A DNA stretch of 43,367 bases from positions 1 through 43,367 of the forward strand of contig CAMBDL010000014.1 of the NCBI GenBank assembly GCA_945865365.1, in the 5' to 3' direction. The DNA comes from Streptomyces griseus. Its GTDB lineage: Bacteria > Actinomycetota > Actinomycetes > Nanopelagicales > Nanopelagicaceae. The notes beneath the pieces are model-generated. The model saw only the letters and a list, made by a program, of their open reading frames with translations. It was not told the origin of the DNA and did no database searches. The position numbers and the translations under genes were made by a program. Shown in pieces: positions 35,226 to 43,367 of the stretch. How positions within the stretch are numbered: position 1 is the first letter of the stretch; every line of letters starts with the position of its first letter.

Positions 35226-37312
35226 ATCAACGATCACGACTAAACCTTATGGTTGTTCAGATTCTGATAGTTTCATTAATGGTGGCACTTTTTGGGCGAT
35301 TGTTTTATCTGCAAGTTGCAGCTGGCCCCAAATATAGGGATGCTGCATTGAGTATTCAAAGCCGTGATGTGGTTTCACCAGCTAATAGAGGCTTAATTGT
35401 CGATTCATCAGGGGTTCCTTTAGCCCTTAATAAAGTGGGCTTAGCTATTACAATTGACCGAATCGCAATCGATAAGCAGCCCGATAAAGGTGTTGCTGTA
35501 ATGCAAAAGCTCAGTAAATTACTTAAATTAAAGTACAAAGATGTATATAGAAATACACGACTATGTGGTGAACTGCCAAAGGGAGAAAAGGCGGGATGTT
35601 GGACTGGTTCGCGTTATCAACCGATACCAATTACCAAAGAGGCAGATCCTGATATCGCCCTTCAAATTGTTGAGCGCTCCGATCAATATCCCGGTGTTGA
35701 CGCCGCTCCAGTTGCGATACGAAATTATCCTGGCAATGCCGGTGTTAATGGAGCGCATGTTTTGGGCTACATAGGCCCATTGACTGAAGATGATCTAACC
35801 AACGGTGTCGGAAAGTTATATTTTCGCAGCGAGACGATTGGAAAGTCAGGACTTGAAATTGAATATGACTCTTACTTACGCGGAATCCCTGGAATCAAAA
35901 CACTTATTGTTGATCGAAAAGAGGCAATCACTGCACAGGGGCAAAATACCGCGCCTATTGCTGGTAATCACTTAGTGACATCCCTTGACGCTCGCTTGCA
36001 AGGTGCAGTTGAAGTTGCACTTGCCGATGCAGTAAAACGCGGTCGAGCAAATGGATACACATCTGATTCGGGCGCTGCCGTTGTCATGGATGTTAAAACG
36101 GGGCGAATTTTAGCGCTGGCTTCATATCCAACCTATGACCCAAATGCATTTGAAAAGGGTTTAACGGTTGCGCAAGCCGCAGATCTCTTTAGCGAAAAGA
36201 AGGCAGTACCTGCTCTATCACGTGCACTTCAAGGTTTGTACGCACCGGCATCTACTTTTAAATCTGTATCTTTGATCGCCGCAGCCGCGGCAGGATATGA
36301 CTTGAATGCTGCATATAAGTGTCCAGCCGAAGTTCAAGTAGGAACCCGTGCTTTTCAGAACTTTGAAAGTAAGTCACAGGGAACAATGGGCTTAAAGAAG
36401 GCTATCGCAGTCTCGTGTGACACTATTTGGTATCAGATTGCCTTCGATGAGTGGCTACGTGATGGTGGACTGCGTCCGAAAGCTAAGCCCAATGATTATT
36501 TCTTTAAGGCCGCACAAGGCTTTAATATCACTCAAAGAGTTGGGATCGATCTGCCAGCTGAATCTTCATCGCGCCTTGCCGATCGCGACTATAAAAAGAG
36601 TTGGTATACCGCCAATAAAGATTTCTATTGTAATTACAAAGATCGTGCGACCAAGGCACAGCAGACCACTTTTTTACTCTTGCTTGCCAAAGAGAACTGT
36701 GTAGATGGTGACAAGATCCGTGCCGGTGATGCCGTTAACTTTTCGATTGGCCAAGGCGATACAGTTGTAACGCCACTAAAGCTAGCCCAGATGTATGCAG
36801 CAATCGCTAATGGTGGAACTATCTGGCAGATGTTGGTTGGAAAAGCAATCGTTAAGACCGATGGAACTGTAGTAAAGACCATGACTCCAAAGAGGCTAGG
36901 AACACTTCCAGTTGCGCAGTCAACAATAAAGTTTTTACATAGCGCTCTTCGAGAAGTTGTCATTAGTGGAACCGGCGCAGGGGTCTTCTCTGGCTTTCCG
37001 ATTGAAGTTAGTGGAAAGACAGGAACTGCTGAAGTTTTTGGTCGAAACTTAAACGGCTCACTCAAAGACAATACGTCATGGTTTGCATCATTTGGGCCAA
37101 CTAAGAACCCACGTTATGCCGTAGTAATGATGGTGAGCCAGGGCGGCTTTGGTGCATCTACATCTGGTGTTGGAGTTCGAAAGATTTATGAAACACTCTT
37201 TGGCGTAAAGGGAAATAAAGTTATCCCTGGAGCGGCGATTTTTCCAGGTGGAAAACCACCAACGAAACTTCCTACAATCTCACCAGCAACTAAGGCAAAG
37301 GTAGCTCCATGA
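35222..37312 (+). CDS. mrdA: Penicillin-binding protein 2 (elongation transpeptidase)
   Basis: The 696-residue class B PBP has one N-terminal membrane segment (about 8-29), the pedestal/dimerisation domain, and a C-terminal transpeptidase domain with Ser344-x-x-Lys347 (ASTFK), Ser398-Cys-Asp400 as the second motif and Lys599-Thr-Gly as the third. It crosslinks peptidoglycan during elongation with RodA as glycosyltransferase. It overlaps mreD and rodA by four bases each (ATGA). A basic, Pro-Thr-rich C-terminal extension (about 670-696) follows the catalytic fold. Confidence 0.96.
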   Translation: MNQRSRLNLMVVQILIVSLMVALFGRLFYLQVAAGPKYRDAALSIQSRDVVSPANRGLIVDSSGVPLALNKVGLAITIDRIAIDKQPDKGVAVMQKLSKLLKLKYKDVYRNTRLCGELPKGEKAGCWTGSRYQPIPITKEADPDIALQIVERSDQYPGVDAAPVAIRNYPGNAGVNGAHVLGYIGPLTEDDLTNGVGKLYFRSETIGKSGLEIEYDSYLRGIPGIKTLIVDRKEAITAQGQNTAPIAGNHLVTSLDARLQGAVEVALADAVKRGRANGYTSDSGAAVVMDVKTGRILALASYPTYDPNAFEKGLTVAQAADLFSEKKAVPALSRALQGLYAPASTFKSVSLIAAAAAGYDLNAAYKCPAEVQVGTRAFQNFESKSQGTMGLKKAIAVSCDTIWYQIAFDEWLRDGGLRPKAKPNDYFFKAAQGFNITQRVGIDLPAESSSRLADRDYKKSWYTANKDFYCNYKDRATKAQQTTFLLLLAKENCVDGDKIRAGDAVNFSIGQGDTVVTPLKLAQMYAAIANGGTIWQMLVGKAIVKTDGTVVKTMTPKRLGTLPVAQSTIKFLHSALREVVISGTGAGVFSGFPIEVSGKTGTAEVFGRNLNGSLKDNTSWFASFGPTKNPRYAVVMMVSQGGFGASTSGVGVRKIYETLFGVKGNKVIPGAAIFPGGKPPTKLPTISPATKAKVAP

Positions 37313-38469
37313 GTCAGATCTCTGCACGTCAACGCTTATATCGCCGATCACGCTCATCAATCTTTCACGGCTTCGATCCTGTACTCACTGCAGCAGTGGG
37401 TTTACTGCTATTTATCGGTACTTTGCTGGTCTATGCCGCTACTCGCGATTGGTATGCGCGCAATGGTTTAGATCCGCAGTATTACCTCAAGCGACATGTT
37501 ATTAATATTGCCATAGGCGCACTTCTTGCCTATGGCACAACGATGGTTGATTACCGGTTACTGCGCGCCTACACGCCGATTTTCTGGGGGTTAGGTGTTT
37601 TAGGATTAGTTATAGTTTTGATTCCAGGTCTTGGAAGTTCTGTCAACGGTGCACGTGCTTGGATCGCCTTGCCTGGTGGTTTTCAAATCCAACCAGCAGA
37701 GCTTGCCAAAATTTCAATCATTATCGGAATGTCGATGCTCTTATCTGAACGATCGCACGATAGCGATGAACCAACATCGCAAGATGTTCTGCAATCGTTA
37801 ATAGTTGCTGCTATTCCGGTGCTACTGATTATTCGACAGCCAGACATGGGAACTGCATTTATTATTAGTGCCTCGGTTATCACAATCATTGCCGTATCTG
37901 GAGTGCCATCGAAATGGGTTGCAGGTCTATTAATAGTTGCAGTTGTGGGTGCAGTGGTTGCAACTAAAGTAGGAGTTATCAATGAGTATCAGATTAATCG
38001 TCTACAGACTTTTGTTAATCCAAACGCAGATACGCAAGGCGCTGGATATCAACTCCGCCAGGCACGCATCACGGTTGGTTCTGGTGGATTAATCGGAACC
38101 GGACTATTTAACGGTCCTCAGACAAATGGTCGTTTTGTTCCTGAACAACAGACAGATTTTATTTTTACCGTAGCAGGCGAAGAGCTCGGCTTTCTTGGTA
38201 GTGGACTCATATTAATTTTATATTTCATTATCTTAATGCGTGCCTTTGCAATTGCACGGCGCACCAATGATCCTTTTGGGCGCTTGGTAACCACTGGCGT
38301 CATCGCCTGGTTTGCATTTCAGCTCTTTGAAAACATTGGAATGACGCTAGGACTAATGCCCATGACTGGAGTGCCTCTGCCCTTCATCTCATATGGTGGC
38401 TCCTCAATGTTTGCCACGATGATCGGTTTTGGCCTTTTGCAGAACGTTCACGCTCGTTCCAAGGGCTGA
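37309..38469 (+). CDS. rodA: Peptidoglycan glycosyltransferase RodA (SEDS)
   Basis: The 386-residue polytopic SEDS protein polymerises lipid II into glycan strands with PBP2. Family signatures visible are GARAWIALPGGFQIQPAELAK with the following helix, IRQPDMGTA near 179, FVPEQQTDFIFTVAGEELGFLG near 272-293 and the C-terminal PMTGVPLPFISYGGSSM block. About ten membrane segments. Last gene of the mre-pbp2-rodA run. Confidence 0.96.
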   Translation: MSQISARQRLYRRSRSSIFHGFDPVLTAAVGLLLFIGTLLVYAATRDWYARNGLDPQYYLKRHVINIAIGALLAYGTTMVDYRLLRAYTPIFWGLGVLGLVIVLIPGLGSSVNGARAWIALPGGFQIQPAELAKISIIIGMSMLLSERSHDSDEPTSQDVLQSLIVAAIPVLLIIRQPDMGTAFIISASVITIIAVSGVPSKWVAGLLIVAVVGAVVATKVGVINEYQINRLQTFVNPNADTQGAGYQLRQARITVGSGGLIGTGLFNGPQTNGRFVPEQQTDFIFTVAGEELGFLGSGLILILYFIILMRAFAIARRTNDPFGRLVTTGVIAWFAFQLFENIGMTLGLMPMTGVPLPFISYGGSSMFATMIGFGLLQNVHARSKG

Positions 38470-38513
38470 AGTAGGTATTTTCGCCCTCCTCTGTCATACT
38501 TAGGCCAACAGTT

Positions 38514-38630
38514 CAGCGCGGCTCGCGAATCCTTCGCGACAAAAGCCCAGCGCGGACAGGTGAAAAAAACCTAAACGGGGATTTTTTAACGAGATAAGCG
38601 TTTGAAAAAGCGCATAGAGGATTTGGTGCC
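38514..38630 (+). promoter_or_regulatory. Structured rne leader with hairpin and U-rich stretches
   Basis: The leader has a perfect hairpin TCGCGAA-TCC-TTCGCGA at 38523-38539, flanked by two direct copies of CAGCGCGG (about 38514 and 38549). An A-run with CC (38563-38571) can pair with GGGGATTTTTT (38577-38587), resembling an attenuator. Further A/U-rich single-stranded sequence follows. In E. coli the rne leader is the site of RNase E self-regulation; whether this one acts so is inferred. A CATACT -10-like site lies about 15 bases before the region. Confidence 0.45.
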
Positions 38631-40727
38631 ATGGCGATTGAGCCTAAAACACCGCGCAAGCGTGCGGTGAAGAAAGCCTCTGCTAAAGCAGAGGTAAAAG
38701 AGATAGTCCTAGAAGAGCCGAAAAAGGCGGTGCGCAAGAAGGCCGCTCCAGTACCAGTACCGGTCTTCCAAGCAGCTCCTGAAAAGCCAGCGGCAAAGAC
38801 CGTGCGCAAGAAGGCTGCCGTTGCAAAAGCTCCAACAAGTGAGCCAGTTAAAAACGATGCCGCTGCATCAACCGAGGACTCTGAAGAGCGCGCCAATCGC
38901 AACCGCCGTCGCCGTCGTGGTGGCCGTGGCCGTCGCAAGCCAGGTAGCGAGGTTGCAGGCAGCGAAGAAGTCAGTGAAGAGAGCGCCGAGGATTCTGCAG
39001 AAGCAACCACACATCGCCGCCGCCGCCGTCGCGTAGCTGGCAGTGATGGAGTAACTCCAGGGGAGACCGTTGAAGAAGATGGTGTCGTAACAGTTGTCAA
39101 GGTTCGCGAAGTTCGTGAACGCCCAGCACGCCCAGCTCGCACCGAGCGCCCAGATCGCACCGAGCGTCGTGGCGCACGCCGTGATCGTCCAGAGCGCAAT
39201 GATCGCCAAGGTCGAAGTGAATACCGTGAGCCATATCGCAAGCGTGGAACGATTATTACCGATGGAGAGTTTTTAGCTCGCCGTGAAAACGTTGATCGCG
39301 AAATGTTGGTACGACAGATTGCAGATCGCACACAGATTGCCGTTATCGAAGATGGAGTCATGGTTGAGCACTATGTGAATCGAAACAGCAATGTTTCTTA
39401 CGTAGGCAATGTTTATTTAGGCCGCGTACAAAATGTGCTTCCATCTATGGAGGCTGCATTCGTTGATATCGGTAAGGGCCGCAACGCTGTTTTATATGCA
39501 GGTGAAGTGAACTGGGATGCTGCAGGAATTTCAGAGTCAGAGCCACGCAAAATTGAAACCGTATTAAAGAGTGGTCAGAGCGTTCTTGTTCAAGTTACGA
39601 AGGATCCAATCGGACAGAAGGGCGCTCGCCTTACAAGCCAGATTTCATTGCCAGGTCGCTATGTTGTCTATGTTCCTGGCGGTGGAATGTCGGGAATTTC
39701 AAAGCGCCTTCCTGAAACTGAGCGCACACGACTTAAGGCGATCTTAAAGAATTTAATTCCTGAAGAAGCTGGCGTCATTGTTCGTACCGCTGCAGAAGGT
39801 GTGAGCGAAGAGGATTTAACAAGTGATGTCGCACGTCTTAAAGCGCAATGGGATGACATCTATGCCAAGAGTCAAAATCCAAACTTTCATCCACCGGCCG
39901 CGCTCTACCAAGAGCCTGATCTTGCAGTGCGCGTAATTCGCGATATCTTTAATGAAGATTTCCGTAAATTAACTGTGCAAGGTTCTAGTGCATGGGATGA
40001 AGTCACCAACTACTTAGGCTTCATTGCGCCAGAGTTAACAACTAAGATTGAAAAGTACACAGGCACTGGTGATTTATTTTCCGACTTCCGTGTTGAAGAA
40101 CAACTTGCAAAGGCATTTGATCGCAAGGTATATCTACCATCAGGTGGATCACTTGTCATCGATCGCACTGAAGCGATGATTGTTATCGATGTTAACACCG
40201 GTAAATTTATTGGTAAGGGCGGAAACCTTGAAGAGACTGTCACTAAGAACAACTTAGAGGCCGCTGAAGAGATCGCACGTCAACTTCGACTTCGCGACTT
40301 AGGTGGAATCGTCGTTATCGACTTCATCGATATGATTCTTGAATCAAACCGTGAAATGGTTTTGCGTCGTTTAGTTGAATCACTGGGACGCGATCGCACT
40401 AAGCATCAAGTTGCCGAAGTTACATCCCTTGGACTTGTTCAGATGACACGTAAGCGTGTTGGACAAGGCCTCATTGAAGCATTCTCAACAACATGTGATT
40501 CATGTAGCGGACGCGGAATTCATATTCATATGGAGCCCGTAAAGATGAAGGCACCAATGCCTCAGTTAGATGTTCCATCATCTAAGCATGAAGATGCCGA
40601 TGAAAAAGATGCCACTGAGCATGAGTTCCACGAGTCACTCAATGCTGAGGAGCCAGCAGTGCAGGAGGCCCCTAAGGGTGGCCGCAAGCGCCGCCGGGCC
40701 TCATCTAAAGGCATTATTACCGCCTAA
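38631..40727 (+). CDS. rne: Ribonuclease E/G
   Basis: The 698-residue endoribonuclease acts in mRNA decay and rRNA/tRNA processing. The first 200 or so residues are disordered, alternating basic (RRRRGGRGRRK) and acidic (SEEVSEESAEDSAE) blocks. An S1 domain starts near 255 (SYVGNVYLGRVQNVLPSMEAAF). The DNase-I-like catalytic core has Asp in MIVIDVNTGKF (about 517) and IVVIDFIDM (about 560), and the zinc-link CDSCSGRG is near 621. The long N-terminal extension with catalytic core after it is the actinobacterial layout; in E. coli the disordered scaffold is C-terminal. Confidence 0.95.
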   Translation: MAIEPKTPRKRAVKKASAKAEVKEIVLEEPKKAVRKKAAPVPVPVFQAAPEKPAAKTVRKKAAVAKAPTSEPVKNDAAASTEDSEERANRNRRRRRGGRGRRKPGSEVAGSEEVSEESAEDSAEATTHRRRRRRVAGSDGVTPGETVEEDGVVTVVKVREVRERPARPARTERPDRTERRGARRDRPERNDRQGRSEYREPYRKRGTIITDGEFLARRENVDREMLVRQIADRTQIAVIEDGVMVEHYVNRNSNVSYVGNVYLGRVQNVLPSMEAAFVDIGKGRNAVLYAGEVNWDAAGISESEPRKIETVLKSGQSVLVQVTKDPIGQKGARLTSQISLPGRYVVYVPGGGMSGISKRLPETERTRLKAILKNLIPEEAGVIVRTAAEGVSEEDLTSDVARLKAQWDDIYAKSQNPNFHPPAALYQEPDLAVRVIRDIFNEDFRKLTVQGSSAWDEVTNYLGFIAPELTTKIEKYTGTGDLFSDFRVEEQLAKAFDRKVYLPSGGSLVIDRTEAMIVIDVNTGKFIGKGGNLEETVTKNNLEAAEEIARQLRLRDLGGIVVIDFIDMILESNREMVLRRLVESLGRDRTKHQVAEVTSLGLVQMTRKRVGQGLIEAFSTTCDSCSGRGIHIHMEPVKMKAPMPQLDVPSSKHEDADEKDATEHEFHESLNAEEPAVQEAPKGGRKRRRASSKGIITA

Positions 40728-40796
40728 TTTGAGCCTCAAGGCCTGAACGGGTAACCTTTACCCTTCATCAACTACCAGAGTCCGGAGTACCACAGC

Positions 40797-41066
40797 GTGG
40801 CAAATATCAAGTCCCAGATTAAGCGCATTAAGACCAATGAGAAGGCACGCCTTCGCAACAAGTCAGTGAGCTCATCTATCAAGACCGCTGTCCGTAAATT
40901 CCGCGATGCAGTTACTGCTGGTGACTCAACTGCTATCACTACTGAGCTACGCAGCGCTTCACAGGCGCTAGACGTTGCAGTTCAGAAGGGTGTTCTTCAT
41001 AAGAACTCTGCAGCTAATAAGAAGTCATCAATGGCTAAGGCTGCTGCCAAAGCCGGCACACGTTAA
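40797..41066 (+). CDS. rpsT: 30S ribosomal protein S20
   Basis: The 89-residue basic, helical ribosomal protein begins [21 protein letters not shown], the family N-terminus, and ends in the Lys/Ala-rich [13 protein letters not shown]. The start is GTG, with GGAG about nine bases upstream. A small hairpin GGGTAA-CCT-TTACCC (40749-40763) lies in the leader; S20 represses its own translation in E. coli, but a link to this hairpin is only speculative. Confidence 0.97.
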   Translation: MANIKSQIKRIKTNEKARLRNKSVSSSIKTAVRKFRDAVTAGDSTAITTELRSASQALDVAVQKGVLHKNSAANKKSSMAKAAAKAGTR

Positions 41067-41098
41067 TTCTCCTAAGACTCTAAAGCGAGGCTAGGTTC

Positions 41099-42973
41099 AT
41101 GCCTGCAATTTCACTTGCCAAGGCGCCGCAACCAGCATCCACTGATCCGGCGCAGATACGTAACTTCTGCATCATTGCTCACATCGATCACGGTAAATCA
41201 ACCCTTGCCGATCGTATGCTGGGAATTACTGAAGTAGTCGATCCTCGCAATATGCGCGCACAGTATTTAGATCGCATGGATATCGAACGCGAACGCGGAA
41301 TCACGATTAAGTCTCAAGCCGTTCGCCTACCTTGGCGCAGTGGCATCGATGGCGGCGAATACATCTTGAACATGATCGATACTCCTGGTCACGTCGATTT
41401 TACCTATGAAGTGTCGCGCTCACTTGCAGCGTGTGAAGGTGCTGTACTACTTGTTGATTGCGCACAAGGTATTGAAGCTCAAACTCTGGCTAACTTATAT
41501 CTAGCCATGGAGAATAACTTAACGATTATTCCAGTACTCAATAAGATCGATTTACCCAATGCACAACCTGAAAAGTTTGCTGCAGAGCTTGCAAAACTCA
41601 TTGGTTGCGAACCTGAAGACTGTTTACGTGTTTCAGGTAAGACTGGTGATGGCGTCAAAGAGTTATTAGATCAGATTGTGAAACAGATTCCAGCACCAAA
41701 GGGCGACGCAAATGCTCCAGCGCGTGCCTTAATTTTTGACTCGGTCTATGACAGCTATCGCGGCGTAGTGACATATGTACGCGTCATTGATGGACATTTA
41801 TCACCGCGTGAACAGATTCAGATGTTTTCAACTGGCGTTCGACATGAAGCGCTAGAAGTTGGCGTAATCTCACCAGAACCCGTCGCTTCAAAGGGCCTCG
41901 GAGTGGGTGAAGTGGGCTACTTAATTACCGGTGTAAAAGATGTTCGCCAGTCACGTGTGGGCGACACAATTACGTCGTATGCCAATCCAACTAAGCAGGC
42001 ACTTGCGGGTTATAAAGATCCTAAGCCAATGGTTTTCTCTGGTCTGTTTCCATTAGATGGAGCTGATTTTCCTGCTCTTCGTGAAGCTTTAGATAAATTG
42101 CAGTTAAATGATGCGGCACTTGTTTATGAACCAGAGAGTTCTGCCGCACTTGGCTTTGGTTTCCGTTGTGGTTTCTTAGGTCTACTGCATATGGAGATCG
42201 TTCGCGAGCGGTTAGAGCGCGAACACAACTTAAATCTTATTTCTACTGCGCCTAACGTTGTCTATAACGTAACGATGGAAGATGGCAAGGAAGTTCGCGT
42301 CACCAATCCATCAGAGTTCCCAGATGGCAAAGTTGCAGTCGTAAAAGAGCCGATTGTTAAATCAACTATTCTTGCGCCATCAGAGTTCATCGGAACCATC
42401 ATGGAGCTATGCCAAGAGCGCCGTGGAATCTTGCTGGGAATGGATTACATCTCAGAAGATCGTGTAGAGATTCGCTATGACTTACCACTTGCCGAAATCG
42501 TCTTTGATTTCTTCGACCAACTTAAATCTCGTACTAAGGGTTACGCATCCCTTGACTATGAAGAAAAGGGCGATGCCGAGGGCAACCTTGTGAAGGTCGA
42601 TATCTTGTTACAAGGTGAAGCAGTAGATGCATTTAGTGCAATTGTTCACCGCGACAAGGCTTATGCCTATGGCGTCATGATGACTGGCAAGCTGCGTCAA
42701 CTGATACCGCGCCAACAGTTTGAAGTTCCAATTCAAGCTGCAATCGGATCTCGAATCATTGCTCGCGAAAGCATCAGCGCTATTCGTAAAGATGTTTTAG
42801 CTAAGTGTTATGGCGGAGATATCTCGCGTAAGCGCAAACTACTTGAGAAGCAAAAAGAGGGTAAAAAGCGCATGAAAATGGTTGGTCGCGTTGAAGTTCC
42901 TCAAGAGGCTTTCGTGGCCGCCCTTGCAACCGATGCCGACATCGAAAAGGTGAAAGCTGCGCGAAAGCTCTAA
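41099..42973 (+). CDS. lepA: Elongation factor 4 (LepA)
   Basis: The 624-residue ribosomal GTPase is linked to initiation and back-translocation. G1 AHIDHGKST is at 27-35, the G2 region is [13 protein letters not shown]3 is DTPGHVDF and G4 is NKIDLP. The LepA-specific C-terminal domain is present ([26 protein letters not shown], then [20 protein letters not shown]). It follows rpsT by 32 bases; rpsT-lepA-hemW is a usual actinobacterial order. Confidence 0.97.
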   Translation: MPAISLAKAPQPASTDPAQIRNFCIIAHIDHGKSTLADRMLGITEVVDPRNMRAQYLDRMDIERERGITIKSQAVRLPWRSGIDGGEYILNMIDTPGHVDFTYEVSRSLAACEGAVLLVDCAQGIEAQTLANLYLAMENNLTIIPVLNKIDLPNAQPEKFAAELAKLIGCEPEDCLRVSGKTGDGVKELLDQIVKQIPAPKGDANAPARALIFDSVYDSYRGVVTYVRVIDGHLSPREQIQMFSTGVRHEALEVGVISPEPVASKGLGVGEVGYLITGVKDVRQSRVGDTITSYANPTKQALAGYKDPKPMVFSGLFPLDGADFPALREALDKLQLNDAALVYEPESSAALGFGFRCGFLGLLHMEIVRERLEREHNLNLISTAPNVVYNVTMEDGKEVRVTNPSEFPDGKVAVVKEPIVKSTILAPSEFIGTIMELCQERRGILLGMDYISEDRVEIRYDLPLAEIVFDFFDQLKSRTKGYASLDYEEKGDAEGNLVKVDILLQGEAVDAFSAIVHRDKAYAYGVMMTGKLRQLIPRQQFEVPIQAAIGSRIIARESISAIRKDVLAKCYGGDISRKRKLLEKQKEGKKRMKMVGRVEVPQEAFVAALATDADIEKVKAARKL

Positions 42974-42975
42974 CT

Positions 42976-43056
42976 ATGTCGCTCTCGTTCTATGTTCATA
43001 TCCCGTACTGCATAAAACGCTGTGGGTACTGTGATTTCAATACATATACGCCATAG
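42976..43056 (+). pseudogene. hemW: hemW 5' fragment, cut after codon 26
   Basis: Two bases after the lepA stop, an ATG opens SLSFYVHIPYCIKRCGYCDFNTYTP, the N-terminus of HemW/HemN-like radical SAM proteins with the CxxxCxxC iron-sulfur motif (Cys12, Cys16, Cys19). A TAG follows Pro26. Normal HemW is about 370-400 residues and continues after this motif. The downstream DNA contains nothing HemW-like in any frame. The gene is therefore split by inserted DNA, or the join is an assembly artefact. Whether the remainder lies beyond the window cannot be seen. Confidence 0.85.
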
Positions 43057-43099
43057 AGATAAGTAAAAAACAATATCTACAATATTTAGTTTTCTAACT

Positions 43100-43136
43100 G
43101 TGGGTATTAACTACAGATCTTGTAGACAATACCTAC
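43100..43136. repeat. Imperfect inverted repeat, 16-bp arms
   Basis: GTGGGTATTAACTACA (43100-43115) and TGTAGACAATACCTAC (43121-43136) are inverted copies matching at 13 of 16 positions, separated by GATCT. The inner CTACA/TGTAG is exact, and two further CTACA copies lie nearby (43077, 43133). It could be an operator, an integrase-binding array or a hairpin; there is no T-run to support a terminator. Confidence 0.7.
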
Positions 43137-43225
43137 AACTTCTTACAGATGGAATCTAACACAAGGGACTGACAGATCAATAGTTGATGCTCAAACCTTC
43201 AAACCATTCCCTTTGAACCACTATG

Positions 43226-43237
43226 CGGATATATCCG
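43226..43237. repeat. Perfect 12-bp palindrome CGGATATATCCG
   Basis: The sequence equals its own reverse complement over 12 bases. It lies 33 bases before the possible partial gene at 43271 and just upstream of a TTGACT element, a fitting place for an operator. It could also be chance. Confidence 0.4.
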
Positions 43238-43270
43238 ATCTTGACTCATCTCCAATATTAGGGATAGATA

Positions 43271-43367
43271 GTGACAAATCAAGGGAATCCACAGACTAAT
43301 AAGCCATTTTGGGAGGTAAGAGCAGAAAAGATTGCTCAAAGCCCCTCAAGGCTTGATCTTCCCATTA
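43271..43367 (+). CDS. Possible partial gene running off the window end
   Basis: A GTG at 43271 opens a frame of 32 codons that stays open to the last base. AGGG lies seven bases upstream, after an in-frame stop at 43265-43267. The residues include NKPFWEVRAEKIAQSPSRLDLP, hydrophilic and soluble-looking, with no family I recognise. If the TTGACT/TAGATA pair is a real promoter, transcription would start slightly inside this GTG, which counts against the start. Function unknown; low certainty. Confidence 0.35.
   Translation, partial: MTNQGNPQTNKPFWEVRAEKIAQSPSRLDLPI

Larger units (their letters stand above)
43057..43270. other. AT-rich gene-free sequence after hemW break
   Basis: No convincing gene is present in this stretch on either strand; open frames are short and lack starts. 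It holds the inverted repeat and palindrome listed separately, four CTACA/TGTAG pentamers between 43077 and 43137, and a TTGACT at 43241-43246 that could be a -35 with TAGATA (43265-43270) 18 bases on. Together with the partial frame that follows, 311 bases to the window end contain nothing recognisable. Confidence 0.6.

Noticed and set aside
38513-39361. Large minus-strand open frame (282 residues, Arg/Ser-rich)
   Set aside because: It lies antisense to the basic/acidic repeats of the rne N-terminal region and has biased composition explained by those repeats.

Overview
This window looks like chromosomal DNA from a streamlined, AT-leaning actinobacterium, most like the freshwater acI / Nanopelagicales lineage (Planktophila, Nanopelagicus). 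I infer this from gene content and order, not from a database search. Actinobacterial markers are paired clpP1-clpP2, a group II truncated haemoglobin, a Glu-type RpiB, oligoribonuclease, a folC-DUF4233-ndk trio and mreBCD-pbp2-rodA beside an RNase E/G gene. From memory, the order ettA / thioesterase / alpha-glucosidase / glbO / HNH / pepN / rpiB / tig / clpP1P2 / clpX / valS / folC / DUF4233 / ndk / rne follows the Rv2477c-Rv2444c region of Mycobacterium tuberculosis, with insertions and losses. Genes are tightly packed, with many stop/start overlaps. Base composition was judged by eye only.

Layout. 1-3430 is an accessory-like surface/secreted patch: two convergent genes with Thr-Pro hexanucleotide repeats, a degenerate copy of the 3' part of tRNA-Lys, the intact tRNA-Lys(CTT) and a secreted HNH-type nuclease. 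3427-6325 (minus) holds amtB-glnK, inorganic pyrophosphatase and oligoribonuclease, with tRNA-His and tRNA-Arg between them. 6382-12945 (plus) is a six-gene overlapping run: ettA, hotdog thioesterase, GH13 alpha-glucosidase, two MFS transporters and truncated haemoglobin. 12933-19812 has a short MscS channel, an HNH protein, a small membrane protein, a membrane-anchored sulfite-oxidase-family protein, pepN, trmB and rpiB. 19842-22480 has a strong terminator, a secreted repeat-tailed protein and a divergent collagen-like secreted protein with a structured leader. 22485-38469 (apart from minus-strand tRNA-Gly) is a forward chromosomal core: tRNA-Pro, protein quality control (tig, clpP1, clpP2, an MFS gene, clpX), valS, folC, DUF4233, ndk, and the elongation cell-wall cluster mreB-mreC-mreD-pbp2-rodA. 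38514-42973 is rne, rpsT and lepA.

The most unusual point is the right edge. hemW begins after lepA as expected but is cut at codon 26, just past its radical-SAM cysteine motif. The following 311 bases are AT-rich, contain no recognisable chromosomal gene, and carry a long imperfect inverted repeat, repeated CTACA/TGTAG motifs, a perfect 12-bp palindrome and a possible partial gene. This looks like the left end of an integrated element or genomic island, or an assembly junction. Other points: rplU-rpmA-obg is missing between rne and rpsT; the collagen-like gene has a possible ribosome-site-masking RNA switch; AmtB has Glu in place of the first twin-His residue; and several housekeeping genes show a leaderless promoter pattern. 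No CRISPR array, transposase, integrase or recognisable defence system is visible.
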